64,000 nt of DNA, taken from positions 62,001 through 126,000 of the forward strand of contig CAKSFT010000001.1 in NCBI GenBank assembly GCA_934454145.1, written 5' to 3'. Positions within the stretch are counted from its first letter, which is position 1. Each line of letters starts with the position of its first letter. The notes below the pieces were generated by a model. That model was not told where the DNA came from, did no database searches, and saw nothing but the letters and a program-made list of their open reading frames with translations. Positions 19,101 to 27,890 of this stretch are shown here, in pieces. This stretch comes from an uncultured Clostridia bacterium (lineage in GTDB: Bacteria > Bacillota > Clostridia > UBA1381). A program made the translations under genes and the position numbers.

Positions 19101-19620
19101 CAGTGTCAAGCAAAAGACGCACACTCACCTGTTCGCTTTTTTTGCTGTTGTTCAAAACCTCAACAGAAATCCCGGCATTCCCGGTTATGTCGCTGTTTTC
19201 GTCCGTCGCCAGCGCCACCTTCATGGTCACCGTGATGTCCTTTATCGTCCACGGGATAGAAATCAGTCTGCCTTCTTCCGCAATCTGCACAGTCCCCAAT
19301 TTGGAACTCATTCCAAAAAATCCATAATCCTGCCCAAAGACATAATCCTTGTCGCCGATTCTCACCGTGAGGAATGATGTGCCGTTGCTTCGTTCCCTGT
19401 CCTCCGAATACAAAAGAGGAATATTGTTGTCCAAAAGCTTTTTCGGGTTTCCCTCCTCGGTTTCCACAGAAAAGCCGCCCGTGTCTGCGTTGAACATAAA
19501 ATTCAGATATCCGTTTTTTATGCTGTATATATTCTCTTCTGCCGACACATTTGCCGGCAAAACAGACGCCATCGCCGCCAAAACCAGAAGATATGTTATA
19601 AATTTCTTAAATGCCTTCAT
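13117..19620 (-). CDS. Giant exported SLH-anchored multidomain surface protein (2,167 aa)
   Basis: Signal peptide (ends near VLPANVSA, about residue 27), then a long beta-rich N-terminal region with no recognised catalytic motif. A low-complexity segment near 800-840 repeats DQEDIS..MNSLFDE twice. The middle has several Ig/fibronectin-like stretches. A helical FIVAR-like segment (LTDKIEEAMRLLE... AIDRAKDVLAD) near 1835-1895 precedes a bacterial-repeat module (TAVPDEGYAVRDILINGV) and three C-terminal SLH repeats (about 1985-2167), which would anchor it to the wall. It starts 22 nt after the 2,299-residue gene, so the two are probably co-transcribed under the TetR gene. Function unknown; an adhesin or scaffold is the simplest guess. 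Confidence 0.85.
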   Translation of the reverse strand: MKAFKKFITYLLVLAAMASVLPANVSAEENIYSIKNGYLNFMFNADTGGFSVETEEGNPKKLLDNNIPLLYSEDRERSNGTSFLTVRIGDKDYVFGQDYGFFGMSSKLGTVQIAEEGRLISIPWTIKDITVTMKVALATDENSDITGNAGISVEVLNNSKKSEQVSVRLLLDTALGNDIDAPYFVVDDAVRPTMTETEFAGKELPSQIRCVDSLANPSKLSYILTKGWNGGTVASRVIMGHWANLANTRYEYKADNYCDFTNYSNDYREPDSAAAIYWENKTLGAGESFCGEMLYGIGNLSNPTHDTTGINITAGRVELSDDGKSYKNNGEFEVTVEIDNTADDSVKLGAALLNITYDDKKLAPVSGNPQVTYNEIGKEVLVQKYTMRALPQADLGAATIYVSLTATANLADGTQKTVETAGERSVILPSVTGSVPDIQMNKLNPEIVWTGGEKAVTITGDMKAFEVLANVNQGWDLRLKHTTSSHSVLIEKKNIAFLDEEYENMSFSTDEELSVGYYQLVFEFTDPALVQAFGKSITCAHKLQVSADEKYRLKSYGIIALVRSTGTTTDYDFFTFGDEGEYLKFYHGEQEKTGEIHKEKLRYDFGTKEAIGEHEILLTVRANLREMERGEGKNKERYWQANPADGDVIINNMLSYEGDSPIEIFEKNGRYTVNGDGLLKVVNSINVWRSKWSFSAQRGIVYTLDGERLGDCYINEGNPFRLSLDGAATMIQSVGGFLVDLKYGEMSSQWYENSDGMVTYGIGFGGSISIPISAKKKKDEKSKQETDLTSDQEDISDAMNSLFDESLSADQEDISGDMNSLFDETPPKTTSTGDKIKKDTKLSEGQLSAEVNNVMFGENGDVKAGVVTVDDTGFIGIDATMSLALPSDVLGSLVSNAPGIYASMTINTIENIYELNVGLNIKIIECEGILAFKEVKVKNKETILPDKIEFYIRDGLKIPLVPPVLYMTGLGGGVNELADTIGGQFDSLPPITLLLFTRLEAISTLVGDFDAKINLEGLSLKGDMQLKFSDKLLDMDAGISARWIEPWELELYGNVSIIDGLIKGGITVTIADDYFYGYIFASICIPDSIPLVGGKELAGVEAAVSHEFIGANIKIIGIKFGVIYYWGDKVSFGKNIDLSPPSKGDGTKSLSAEGYYGTNVHALPIEMLYAPQNGEAYKEAKADIKNAGNQDALLFEIPYTGTGIPQAGEITLFNKDGKEIRTYSDDGSGGGNMLVQNREDGRFIYVTVTDKGSILDGTWTVRYTTPDIEITSFSVNGVDDITEIKSCSLAYDPSDVFSPSVSWTIEGGREQKGNVDVYLTEDKDILEKIKTADNKGDTLGINVLHKNDILLKSGNEKITLPDTFQSGKYYAVTTVSTTEGISLAISGEAMDFVNPKLPKPVESVHINYGGNGNLFVSVKDAQNPDYTHYLAEITASDGTVLNNNFGQFEKGENFVFGKEAYLEPGKEYYVKIKTLREEYGTQSADGEYKKIYYYGDGVVASDKLVMPEPDMPELLEVKTNFDTSKEYINQNSIIIEYTFENDVFVQLSVNGQKAYSDNKMKKEWKFVLDDLEDGDYVIDFTAYTKTKDHISGKDTDIKDAQLGFSIDTSAPVLSLARRYADSAASGDDEKVVAVFGTNTVFAENDGSYRIEGLTERTAELSIDGKKDGITIAENGGFEFGAVLADGENYKKHILHAEDAAGNVSELTVYVVRRGSFAFSGLALRSDSTITTENGIKKIKMKNGADISLWAVLSAQSGTTFEPDAELIDWSVLYEKNRIAFDSGRVTALSPGETAVKAKLNTLSMQTEDGTNVSGGFADLVVLEIANNSRSDLTDKIEEAMRLLENDIKASQSKRDALQAAIDRAKDVLADSACGEEEYTKEVTNLTQAIAAFRRTESQSGQTKRGSSAVSVYNIKVAETEHGAVTLSNTKAYHGTSVTVTAVPDEGYAVRDILINGVSVGRSEVYTIKSITQDTEVKVIFGEKDELPFDDVTKSDWYWETVKEAYENNYMNGVSATKFAPRGKLSRAMFVTVLYRMEGSPYAEKSDFADLEPGAYYEDAVAWASANGIVNGITEELFAPANEITREQMAAMLYRYAKYKDMDMSQSTNILSYSDYEKIAEYAMEPMQWAADRGILKGRTDTTLDPKDTATRAEAATVFVRFARLMNE
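17151..17264 (-). repeat. Two tandem 57-bp coding repeats
   Basis: Units at about 17151-17207 and 17208-17264, each starting CGTCAAACA on the plus strand, encode a 19-residue repeat with DQEDIS and MNSLFDE cores inside the giant SLH protein. The copies differ at several bases, so the duplication is not recent. Confidence 0.75.
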
Positions 19621-19642
19621 TCTCTTTTATTCCCCCTTTGCC

Positions 19643-22600
19643 TCAATTATACAGATAAACCTGCAATGTAAAGTAATCGCGTTTGTCGGTCTGTACATAG
19701 AAGGTATACCAGCCGCGCTCCAGTCCCGAAACAGTAAACTCTCCGTTTTTGTTCTTTGCCACGGCTGTTCCGCCCTTCTTCATCTGCCCCATTGTTTTCA
19801 CTCCGCTCTGATAGCGCACATATGCAGTGCCGCTTGCCGGGAAGTTTTTGAGCGCCACTGTGATGTCCTTCCCATCAGTTTCTATGCGCCCCGCATAATC
19901 CGGCAGCGCGCCATTCACCGTTGCCACGGTGTCATACATTCCCACCAGGCGCACTGTGCGCCTTACCTTTGTTTCATTATGTGCTTTGTCCGAAACCGTA
20001 TAGGTAATCGTATACGGTGAGTTTGAATCAAAGGTGTTGTTTTGTATGTTGTCCGCGTCAAATCCGCCCCAGTCAATTTCCACCTTGTCATTCAGGTCTG
20101 TGCCTTTCCCAAAAACATCATACGCCTTGAAGGCTTCTCCCGGTTTGGCAAGATAATCTTTGCTGTAGACCTCTCCCATTGCAGTGTTTTCATAAAACAC
20201 CAGTTCGTTTTTGCCCAGCAAATCAATCACCGGCGGCGTCTTGTCAATCACTTCAATGTCCACGCCGTATATGTCGGTCAGCTTGTTTTCCTTTTCCATA
20301 TTGAATATGAAAAGCCCGTTGTCGGTATATGTTTTTGAGTTCTCGGTTTTATACTCATCTCCGCTTCCGCTCATGTGCGTTTCGGAATCGGTCACCACCG
20401 TCACCTCCACGTCCCGGTTCGTCGTTGGATATATGTCCGAGGCGATGACATAGCCAGCTTCTCCGTTCGGTGTCTTTTTGTCCGAAAAATTCTTCTTCAC
20501 CCAGCCGCCGTCGGTGAATTCATCATATTCATAGCTCCAGCGCACTTCGACAATCTTCGGTGCCGCCGTGTCGATGTTTGTGATTTCCAGGGTCAGATAA
20601 GAGGACACGCCCTCCTCATCATATACGCTGAAGGTATATATACCGTTTTTGCAGAAAACATACTCTGCCGTGTCCGCCTTCTGCACAATTCCGCCATAGT
20701 TGACCGTAATGTCGGAAAGCTCGCGCCGTTTGTCAATAACATCGCCGTTCTGTTTTTTTGCTTTTTCAAAAGACACCTTTACCTCTGTCCTGTCAATCAC
20801 CCTCGTGACAGCGCTCAGCGACGGCGGTGTTTTGTCAATGTTGTCAATTTTTATAACTTCGCTGCCCTCGTTGCCGTAGTCGTCAGCAAAGAATACGCTG
20901 AGCGTACCCGACTCGGTGAAGGTTATCACAGATGTGGAATAGTTCACGCTGTATGCGGTTTCGTTCAGTGTTCCGGTCGGTTCCGCATATGTGATTCTCA
21001 CATTTGGCTTTGAAAAGTTCAGCGTTGCGCTCACGCTCTTTGATGTCACCTTGTCTGTACTCAACTCCACAGATTCCACCTTCGGCGCCGTCATGTCTAT
21101 ATTTTTGATGTTAAAGTTCTTCGTCGTTTTGTTTCCAACTCTGTCATACATCACAATGCTGTATGCGCCGTTTTCGCTCAAAATCCCGATATATTCGCCG
21201 TTCTCTTCGGTGAGGTCCACAGTGCCGTTTTTGCTGTACAGGGTCACAGAGCCCACACCGCTCCTTTCATCTGTTGCGCTGATTTTCACGCTCACAGGCT
21301 TGTTTGTCTTTCCCGTTTCGGAAAGTGTATATTCAATCACACCGGGGTCAGCGTCAAAGTTCACAAGCCCTGCCGCAACCGATTTTGTATAGCCGTATTT
21401 GTCCTTAAGCTTAAATGTAAACGAAGGCTCATAGCTGTCCAGCAGTTTTTCGTACAAACCGCCATTGTTTGCCACAAAAAGTCCGCGTTCTCCGGCACGG
21501 CTCTGCGGCACAATCACTGCCTTTGCACGTCTGTAAAATCTGTCCGTGTTCCCGTTTTTCACGTCGTCCGTCATGTCAACCCATGTGCCGTCCTCCGCTT
21601 CATAACGGTATTCAAGGGTATAGTCCTCCCCTTCTTCAATTTCCGTCTTGCGTATGCTGTCCAATGTGCCGAAACGCTCCAGCTGCAAAACCATACCCAT
21701 TGCCATGTCACCCGCACCGTTATAGAATATCGGCGCCTGTAAATCGCAGTTGTCGGTGAATGTATACTTGATTGTTTTTATGCCTTTCGGGTCTTTGTCA
21801 CCAAAGAACTCGATATTGACAGGCAATCCATATTCTTCTCCCGACCATGTCCATGGATTTTTGCTGTAGTCAATCCATTCGCCGGCATCATTCAGCGGTA
21901 TCCTCAATCTTTCATAGTTTTCATTGTCCTTTGTGAACTCTCCCAGTATAATCTCGCCTATCCCGGAATCCGGGTCCTGAGCATTTACGATGATGCTTAC
22001 ATTTCCGGGTGTATATATGATTTTTTCGACATTTCCGTTTTTGTCATATTTTACTATATCGGGCGTCATCAAAAGCTCCACATCAGGCTCCGTATTGTCA
22101 ATGTTGCTCACCGTCGCAAAGGTTTTCCCCCATGTATCGGTCTGTGTGTTTCCCGGCTGGAATATATACGTTTCAATCATTCTTTCATTGGAACGTGAAC
22201 CGACATAATATCCGTCTTTTTCCTCCGTCTTTGTATATACATCATACACAAGTGCGGAATATCCGTTTCCGTCCTCGGATTTATAGCTTTCAGACTTGTA
22301 TTCGCTGAATTCCAGCCCGTCAACTCTGAATCTGTCCTCAATCGGCATCAAAAGCATGCCTGCCTCTGTCGGCACAACCTTTACCGTCGTTTCGATTTGC
22401 TGACCGGTTTCGCTGTCACGGGCATTTACTCCTGCCATATTTCCTTTTGCTACTTCCTCGCCCCCGGCATATGTGACAGCCTTTGTTCCGCCCAAAGCGC
22501 CAAACTGCACCATGTCCTCTCCGACAGAGGCGGCAAAGGTATATATTCTGCCGATGTCATCCACAACATACAGCTTATATTCCCCGTTTGCCGATATACC

Positions 22601-25600
22601 AAAGGAATATTCATCACCAAAATATGATGTGTTTTGCTTTGCAATCTCAAGGTTTGCCTCGTCGATGTCGTCTGCATCACTCCCGGCCGGTATGTCGGAA
22701 ACAATTTTGTCCTGCGGAAGAACATACACGGGCATATTGAATTTTGCCTTTACAATTGCCCTGTCCGCCGTCTTTTCGGGCGATGCGGAATAATCAAAGG
22801 TGACCTCCGCATTTTTCGCCGAAATCACGTCCGCAAAAATCATATCTCTGCTGTTTCCCAGACTGTCCGCCATGCGGATACCGATATAATAATCCGCGTC
22901 AACCCCCGCGACACTTATATCATAACAAAGTTCCTTCTCGTCGTCCCATGCCCCTTCTCCCAGCACGGTCTTTGACGCTCTTATCGCTTCACCGGCAAAA
23001 TTATCAAAATAAGCGTCCCTGATTTTTCCGTCGGTCATGGCATTTTCGCGTTCGGTTTTCGGTATAAAGGCAAATTTTACACTTTCTTCCAAAACGTCCG
23101 CAACGGTGACAGTTGCCTTGCCGTCTGTTCTTGCCCCGACTGTCTTTTGCCAAACCTCTGCCTCCGCCGTCGGCGGCTCGCGGTCGATTCCCTTTATTAT
23201 CAGGGGGATTTCTGTCACATTCCCGGCTTCGTCACAGGCTTTTAAGACAGTGTTGGTGTTTTCCGCAACTGTTATGCCAAACAATCCGCTCTCTTCCTCG
23301 GATTCCGACATCTTGATGCTGACATTTTTATCCGCACATTCTACTTTCATCTGCGCGCTTAGGTTGTCTGTCAGATAAAGCTTACCTTCAATGCTTTCCG
23401 ATGTATGTATATCCTCAATTATGAGCCTTGACTGCGGCGGTGTTTCGTCATAGAAGAACGTCACTTCGTCTGTTCTCACCGTGTTCAGGTTAATCTTCCC
23501 CGTGTCCGCATTTTCCGCCGCAACTGCGGTCTGCACATATACGGTGTTTTTCCCGTCCATAGCCGCCGCATACGGCGCGTCCGCCGTGAATGCTGCCCTC
23601 AGGGTTTCTCCCGCGGCTGTCACTTTTGCCGCCTTTATCCATGCTCCAAATATGCTCCCGTCGGTGCTGACTCTATAATATATGTTCTGTGCACCTGTGT
23701 CCTTGGCGTTCGCAAAAGCCTCGCTCACTTCAAAGCTCAGTTTATACTTTGCATCGGAAACCAGCGGTTTTCCGTCAAATTTCCTGTCGCTTACGACATG
23801 TATTTCACTTTCCGGCTCTGCATTTCTTATGAAGAATGTGTCAGATTTTTCGGTGCTTTCAATGCCGTTTTGGTCAACCGCCCTGACCAACAGCGCATAT
23901 GCTCCGCTTGCAACGCCGCTTATATTTATGTTTTCCGACACCGTACCGCCGGAAATGTTTACTGCAAACTCATCTTCCCCGTCAATCTTTGTCCCGTCCG
24001 GGCGCACCAGTGCCGCATATGCCTCTCTTATTCCCGATGCATCTGTGCCCGAAACGGAGATTGTATGTGTTTCCCTGTATGCCCCCGGGACAGCCGTGCT
24101 CACGCGGACCCTCGGACCGGAGTTATCAAAGGCAAATGCCTTTTCCACTTTGACGGCACTCTTTTCGCCCGACGGCGGCACAACCTTGCACTGCAATATA
24201 TATGTCCCGTCCAGGTCCTTCGTCACGTCGCTGTCTGCCGTGTTTATTCCCTTCCCGTCATACAGCTTGTATTCCGTAAGGTTAAACTTGTCATCATCAC
24301 TGTCATTTCCGCCAATCCACCCACGATTTTTCCATCTGTACCACACTTTGCTCTCAGGATTTGTTGTCAGGAAAATTTTATAGCTTGAGTGCGGCACTGC
24401 GCTGTCATTTTCTGCGTCAATACTGCACTGTGTGTCCTCATTGACTATGTCTATCGTTCTGTATGACATATCGGTTTTGTTGCCAAACGCATCTTCGCCG
24501 AAATAAATCATTCTTCCCGAAAAATTCTTTCCTTTTTCAACCTTCAGGTATACCTCTGCTTCTTTTCCGCCGCTTACATCGCTTTGGTCTATATATGCCC
24601 ATTTGTTAATCAGCGTGTCGAGTGTTCCGCTTGTCTGTTTTTGTGCCGAATCCCTGTCAAAAACCGGCGTATTCGTCAAGCCTTCCGCAAAGCAATAATA
24701 AAGCCTTCCCGTGCCCGATGCGTCAGAAATTGATACTTTATATCTTTTTTCCTTTATTCCTGTGTTGTCCGGTTTTCCGCCCGTTTCCGTCACATTAATC
24801 TCCGGGGCTTTGTTGTCAAGCATAAGCCCCTTCACCGTCACGTCAAGCGGATTCCCCGCCCTGTCCTGTCCCGTCAGCTTCAGGTCAAACTTACCCTCAA
24901 TCTTGTCGCGCAGGGCAACGGTGACCTCCCGTTCGGAACCCTCTGCCGCCGGCACCGATTGTGATGTCCCCGGATTCTCACTTCCTCTGTAGTCATATAT
25001 CGCCGTCTTGTTTTTTTCGTTATAAAGTTCCATAATGCAGACGTTGTCCGAGAGTGTTTTCCCGTCCAAAGACGCATATATATTTTCTGTCGGGACAAGA
25101 GAAAGCGATACCGTCTTATTCCATTCGTCAAGCTTCTGCCCTTTTGATGCCGAATATTTTATGTCAGGGTTCACCGTGTCCACTTTGTACGAAGACGCAT
25201 AAAAATCAACGCCCTCTTTCTTTGCGGTTTCGTCCCACAATTTGTACTCACCCGGGCCGTATCTTTCTATTTTGGCATTTTTCAGTTCCAGCCTCAGACC
25301 GCCGTTTTTCGAGTCCATTCCTTCTTCATAGGGGAACGTCAAAGAAAAACTGCCATTTGATATCCACACCGATTTCTGCGAAGAAGTTATTTTTTTCCCG
25401 GTATTCCCCAAAATCAAATTTGCCTCGGAAAATTTCATCTCATAATTTGCCGAGCCAAAGAAACTCCAGGTAATCCAGTCCATGTTCTGATTATTGTCGC
25501 CCGTTTTCACCTTTCCCGTCAGTGTTATGGTTTTCTTTCCGTTGCTGTCTTTTTTTACGTTGTTATAAAAATAGTTGTCCGTTGAGGCAACATAATAATT

Positions 25601-26542
25601 GCTGCTCAGACTCAAATCCTTTATCGAAAATGTGTTGCGGTAAATATTCATCGTGGCGTTTTGGTGCGCATTCGATATTGACCCAAAACACGGCACATCA
25701 AGCTTAGAATCAACCTTAATCATATTGATATTGTTTTTGTTCATATATTCGCGCAGCTTTGCCGTGTCGATGTCAAACCCGCGTTTGTTTTCCTTTTCCG
25801 TCAGGCCGTTTGCCGCAAGTTCCGTTTTGCTCACGTGACTTTTGTCCGGCTTCTGCCCCGAAACCTCATAGGACAGCGTCGGCGGTGTGCTCATGTCCAT
25901 ACAATAATATTCGTCGCCGCCGTTTACAATATCGCTGTATTGGTCCTTAATCATGCCGTTATATTCATAAGAAAGCTTTCTGTCGTCAGAAAACGCATCA
26001 ATATAAAGGGTTTTAGAAAAATCGCCGAACACGCCAAAATTCCCCACACTCTTGACAGACCTTCTCGTATAAATATCCATGGTATATGTCGGGTCGTCAC
26101 CGTCGTCGGTCTGTATCCAAAGCCCGTCGTCTTTGCCCGTCCCCTTTGGGTAATGCTCCGAGATAAGCGCATATGTTTTGCTTGCGCCCTTCTTCTTCAC
26201 GTCCAGGCTTATATAGCGCATCTTAAACCCGTCTTTTGTGTTGTTTTCAATCTTCAGTCGCCGCAAAGTCCACGGCGCCATGCCCGTGGTATACTCGGTT
26301 TCGCAGACTGCCCCCTTTTGGTTTGTGTTGTTCACAGTAAAAGAACTGTCAAAATCGTCAAACTGCAAATATGCACGCACATTCCCGTTTCCGCAGCTTG
26401 AGTCCTTTTTGTGGCTTATGTATATCTTCAGCACATAAGTCCATTCTTCCGCCGCCATGACCTTTGTCGGCAAAACCCCAAACAGTGACATGCTCACACA
26501 TATCAACACCAAAGCCGACAGCCATTTTCTCATTTTACGCAT
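19643..26542 (-). CDS. Giant exported Ig-repeat surface protein (2,299 aa)
   Basis: Signal peptide (KWLSALVLICVSMSLFG...VMA). Residues about 35-430 form an unrecognised beta-rich domain with few cysteines. From about 450 to the end there are many Ig-like modules of the bacterial type, each closing with a phrase such as DKTPP, IDREPPTAE or NIDMTAPKVESVEL, often preceded by YSIVMYDRVGNKTT-like strands. No SLH repeat, LPXTG or transmembrane tail is visible, so retention would need a partner, perhaps the downstream SLH giant. The first codons overlap the end of the TetR gene by 13 nt (ATG 26540-26542; another ATG at 26531-26533). Long fibre-like adhesin is inferred, not shown. Confidence 0.82.
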   Translation of the reverse strand: MRKMRKWLSALVLICVSMSLFGVLPTKVMAAEEWTYVLKIYISHKKDSSCGNGNVRAYLQFDDFDSSFTVNNTNQKGAVCETEYTTGMAPWTLRRLKIENNTKDGFKMRYISLDVKKKGASKTYALISEHYPKGTGKDDGLWIQTDDGDDPTYTMDIYTRRSVKSVGNFGVFGDFSKTLYIDAFSDDRKLSYEYNGMIKDQYSDIVNGGDEYYCMDMSTPPTLSYEVSGQKPDKSHVSKTELAANGLTEKENKRGFDIDTAKLREYMNKNNINMIKVDSKLDVPCFGSISNAHQNATMNIYRNTFSIKDLSLSSNYYVASTDNYFYNNVKKDSNGKKTITLTGKVKTGDNNQNMDWITWSFFGSANYEMKFSEANLILGNTGKKITSSQKSVWISNGSFSLTFPYEEGMDSKNGGLRLELKNAKIERYGPGEYKLWDETAKKEGVDFYASSYKVDTVNPDIKYSASKGQKLDEWNKTVSLSLVPTENIYASLDGKTLSDNVCIMELYNEKNKTAIYDYRGSENPGTSQSVPAAEGSEREVTVALRDKIEGKFDLKLTGQDRAGNPLDVTVKGLMLDNKAPEINVTETGGKPDNTGIKEKRYKVSISDASGTGRLYYCFAEGLTNTPVFDRDSAQKQTSGTLDTLINKWAYIDQSDVSGGKEAEVYLKVEKGKNFSGRMIYFGEDAFGNKTDMSYRTIDIVNEDTQCSIDAENDSAVPHSSYKIFLTTNPESKVWYRWKNRGWIGGNDSDDDKFNLTEYKLYDGKGINTADSDVTKDLDGTYILQCKVVPPSGEKSAVKVEKAFAFDNSGPRVRVSTAVPGAYRETHTISVSGTDASGIREAYAALVRPDGTKIDGEDEFAVNISGGTVSENINISGVASGAYALLVRAVDQNGIESTEKSDTFFIRNAEPESEIHVVSDRKFDGKPLVSDAKYKLSFEVSEAFANAKDTGAQNIYYRVSTDGSIFGAWIKAAKVTAAGETLRAAFTADAPYAAAMDGKNTVYVQTAVAAENADTGKINLNTVRTDEVTFFYDETPPQSRLIIEDIHTSESIEGKLYLTDNLSAQMKVECADKNVSIKMSESEEESGLFGITVAENTNTVLKACDEAGNVTEIPLIIKGIDREPPTAEAEVWQKTVGARTDGKATVTVADVLEESVKFAFIPKTERENAMTDGKIRDAYFDNFAGEAIRASKTVLGEGAWDDEKELCYDISVAGVDADYYIGIRMADSLGNSRDMIFADVISAKNAEVTFDYSASPEKTADRAIVKAKFNMPVYVLPQDKIVSDIPAGSDADDIDEANLEIAKQNTSYFGDEYSFGISANGEYKLYVVDDIGRIYTFAASVGEDMVQFGALGGTKAVTYAGGEEVAKGNMAGVNARDSETGQQIETTVKVVPTEAGMLLMPIEDRFRVDGLEFSEYKSESYKSEDGNGYSALVYDVYTKTEEKDGYYVGSRSNERMIETYIFQPGNTQTDTWGKTFATVSNIDNTEPDVELLMTPDIVKYDKNGNVEKIIYTPGNVSIIVNAQDPDSGIGEIILGEFTKDNENYERLRIPLNDAGEWIDYSKNPWTWSGEEYGLPVNIEFFGDKDPKGIKTIKYTFTDNCDLQAPIFYNGAGDMAMGMVLQLERFGTLDSIRKTEIEEGEDYTLEYRYEAEDGTWVDMTDDVKNGNTDRFYRRAKAVIVPQSRAGERGLFVANNGGLYEKLLDSYEPSFTFKLKDKYGYTKSVAAGLVNFDADPGVIEYTLSETGKTNKPVSVKISATDERSGVGSVTLYSKNGTVDLTEENGEYIGILSENGAYSIVMYDRVGNKTTKNFNIKNIDMTAPKVESVELSTDKVTSKSVSATLNFSKPNVRITYAEPTGTLNETAYSVNYSTSVITFTESGTLSVFFADDYGNEGSEVIKIDNIDKTPPSLSAVTRVIDRTEVKVSFEKAKKQNGDVIDKRRELSDITVNYGGIVQKADTAEYVFCKNGIYTFSVYDEEGVSSYLTLEITNIDTAAPKIVEVRWSYEYDEFTDGGWVKKNFSDKKTPNGEAGYVIASDIYPTTNRDVEVTVVTDSETHMSGSGDEYKTENSKTYTDNGLFIFNMEKENKLTDIYGVDIEVIDKTPPVIDLLGKNELVFYENTAMGEVYSKDYLAKPGEAFKAYDVFGKGTDLNDKVEIDWGGFDADNIQNNTFDSNSPYTITYTVSDKAHNETKVRRTVRLVGMYDTVATVNGALPDYAGRIETDGKDITVALKNFPASGTAYVRYQSGVKTMGQMKKGGTAVAKNKNGEFTVSGLERGWYTFYVQTDKRDYFTLQVYLYN

Positions 26543-27138
26543 AAACTCCCCGCCTTCCTCGATTCATTATAACTTCCCGAAATTGAAAGCACCGACACCT
26601 TCAGCGCCTCCATCTGTGTTTTCATATAATATTCGTCCCCAAACATGGCATAATGCACCGCCGCACGCACAAATATAAAAATAAACCCCGTTAGTATTTC
26701 AACAGGAATCCCCAGCTTTGGCGAAAGCTCTTTTGCATATTTGGTATAACGCATGCTCACTCCGTCAAAAAATTTTTTACCGTGCTCAAGATATTTCGGG
26801 TGCGTGTACACCTGATACATCAGACGGTATTTCTTTCCGTGCTCCTTTGCCGTCCAATACGGCACTTCGTCAATAAATCTTAAGATATCCTGCGGATTTT
26901 TGGGTGCAAGTTCCATAAACCCGTCCTCAACCTTTGACATACAATATTCTGTCGACTGCACAATCAAATCGTCAACATTTTCAAAATATCCGTACAGATT
27001 TGCCGATGTCATGCCGCAATATTTCCCCAGTTCTTTTATTCCCGTGTCCCTGAGTCCATTGTCACAATAACATTCATAGCATTTTTCCATGATTTCTCTT
27101 TTCTTCTCTTCCTTATAATCAGACTTTCTCAAAAGCAT
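26530..27138 (-). CDS. TetR-family transcriptional regulator
   Basis: About 202 residues. The N-terminal helix-turn-helix (IKELGKYCGMTSANLYGYFENVDDLI, about 35-60) is the TetR pattern; the rest is the helical ligand domain with aromatic residues (YWTAKEHGKKYRLMYQVY) and a hydrophobic helix GFIFIFVRAAVHYAMF. The start is ambiguous: GTG 27139-27141, ATG 27136-27138 or TTG 27130-27132, the last with the best RBS spacing. Its 3' end overlaps the 2,299-residue gene, and its promoter carries a palindrome immediately after the -10 box, so it probably represses itself and the two giant genes together. Ligand unknown. Confidence 0.88.
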   Translation of the reverse strand: MLLRKSDYKEEKKREIMEKCYECYCDNGLRDTGIKELGKYCGMTSANLYGYFENVDDLIVQSTEYCMSKVEDGFMELAPKNPQDILRFIDEVPYWTAKEHGKKYRLMYQVYTHPKYLEHGKKFFDGVSMRYTKYAKELSPKLGIPVEILTGFIFIFVRAAVHYAMFGDEYYMKTQMEALKVSVLSISGSYNESRKAGSLCVK

Positions 27139-27148
27139 CACCCCTCAA

Positions 27149-27166
27149 TTACTGATTGATAAGTAA
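27149..27166. promoter_or_regulatory. Probable TetR operator
   Basis: 18-bp imperfect palindrome TTACTGATTGATAAGTAA, with matching TTACT and AGTAA ends. It directly abuts the -10 box of the tetR promoter on its downstream side, a usual place for an autorepressor. Confidence 0.6.
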
Positions 27167-27195
27167 ATTATAACATATTTATATTTATTTGGCAA
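27167..27195 (-). promoter_or_regulatory. Promoter of tetR-giant protein genes
   Basis: TTGCCA (27190-27195), 17-nt spacer, TATAAT (27167-27172) on the minus strand. Confidence 0.72.
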
Positions 27196-27254
27196 TATAT
27201 TTTTTCTTATTTTAATATAATTCATATATTCGCGGCAAACCGATAAAATGCAAA

Positions 27255-27291
27255 AAACCGCATCAAACATGAATCTGTTTTGATGCGGTTT
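27255..27291 (-). terminator. Terminator after the nitroreductase
   Basis: 13-bp stem (AAACCGCATCAAA and its complement) with a T run following on the minus strand, just after the nitroreductase stop. Confidence 0.88.
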
Positions 27292-27297
27292 CTTTGT

Positions 27298-27810
27298 TCA
27301 AATCTTATATATATAATTCTCTTTGCGCGGTTTTTCGGGCACTTTCTTGCCATAGCCCAAAAGGCAATGCCCGATTCCTTCATATTCGCCCTCTATTCCC
27401 AGTTCCTTCAGGATTGCCTTTCCCTCTTCGGTTTCAAACTCTTCCTTTGCACGGTGTATCCAGCACGACTGAATCCCCAGCGCCTCGGCGGCATTCATGA
27501 GATTGCCCATAACCAGAGAACCGTCATATATATACGTCGGCATTGTCTTGTCGGCAAGCACCACAACCACGGTATTTGCGCCATAAAACGGGTCAATGTC
27601 CATGCCCAGGATTTGCGCATTCAGCTTTGAAAGCTTTTTTATCAGTTTTTCGTCACGAATTGCAATCATAATCGGCGACTGCCTCCCCATGCCTGTCGGC
27701 GCATATGTGCCTGCCTCCAGGATTAAATCCAAATCTTTTTCCGATATTTTTCGCTCGTCAAACTTTTTGCACGAGCGCCTTGTCTTAAAAATTTCAATTG
27801 CATTGTCCAT
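27298..27810 (-). CDS. Nitroreductase-family FMN oxidoreductase
   Basis: 170 residues from ATG at 27808-27810, 9 nt after AAAGGA; the frame is open further to 27837 but has no better start. The N-terminal FKTRRSCKKFDERKIS is the nitroreductase FMN-phosphate signature (RRS-R/K-F), followed by EAGTYAPTGMGRQSP. Later, YIYDGSLVMGNLMNAAEALGIQSCWI matches the family dimer/FMN region, and GHCLLGYG is near the end. Likely a cytoplasmic NAD(P)H-dependent flavin enzyme; substrate not assigned. A monocistronic unit with its own promoter and terminator. Confidence 0.93.
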   Translation of the reverse strand: MDNAIEIFKTRRSCKKFDERKISEKDLDLILEAGTYAPTGMGRQSPIMIAIRDEKLIKKLSKLNAQILGMDIDPFYGANTVVVVLADKTMPTYIYDGSLVMGNLMNAAEALGIQSCWIHRAKEEFETEEGKAILKELGIEGEYEGIGHCLLGYGKKVPEKPRKENYIYKI

Positions 27811-27846
27811 AAAAATCCGTCCTTTCCGCAAAAGCATCTTTTTATA

Positions 27847-27875
27847 ATATTATCACTCAAAACCCTTTTTGTCAA
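27847..27875 (-). promoter_or_regulatory. Promoter of the nitroreductase gene
   Basis: Consensus -35 TTGACA (27870-27875), 17-nt spacer, TAATAT (27847-27852) on the minus strand. Confidence 0.78.
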
Positions 27876-27890
27876 TCCCGGAAAATACAA

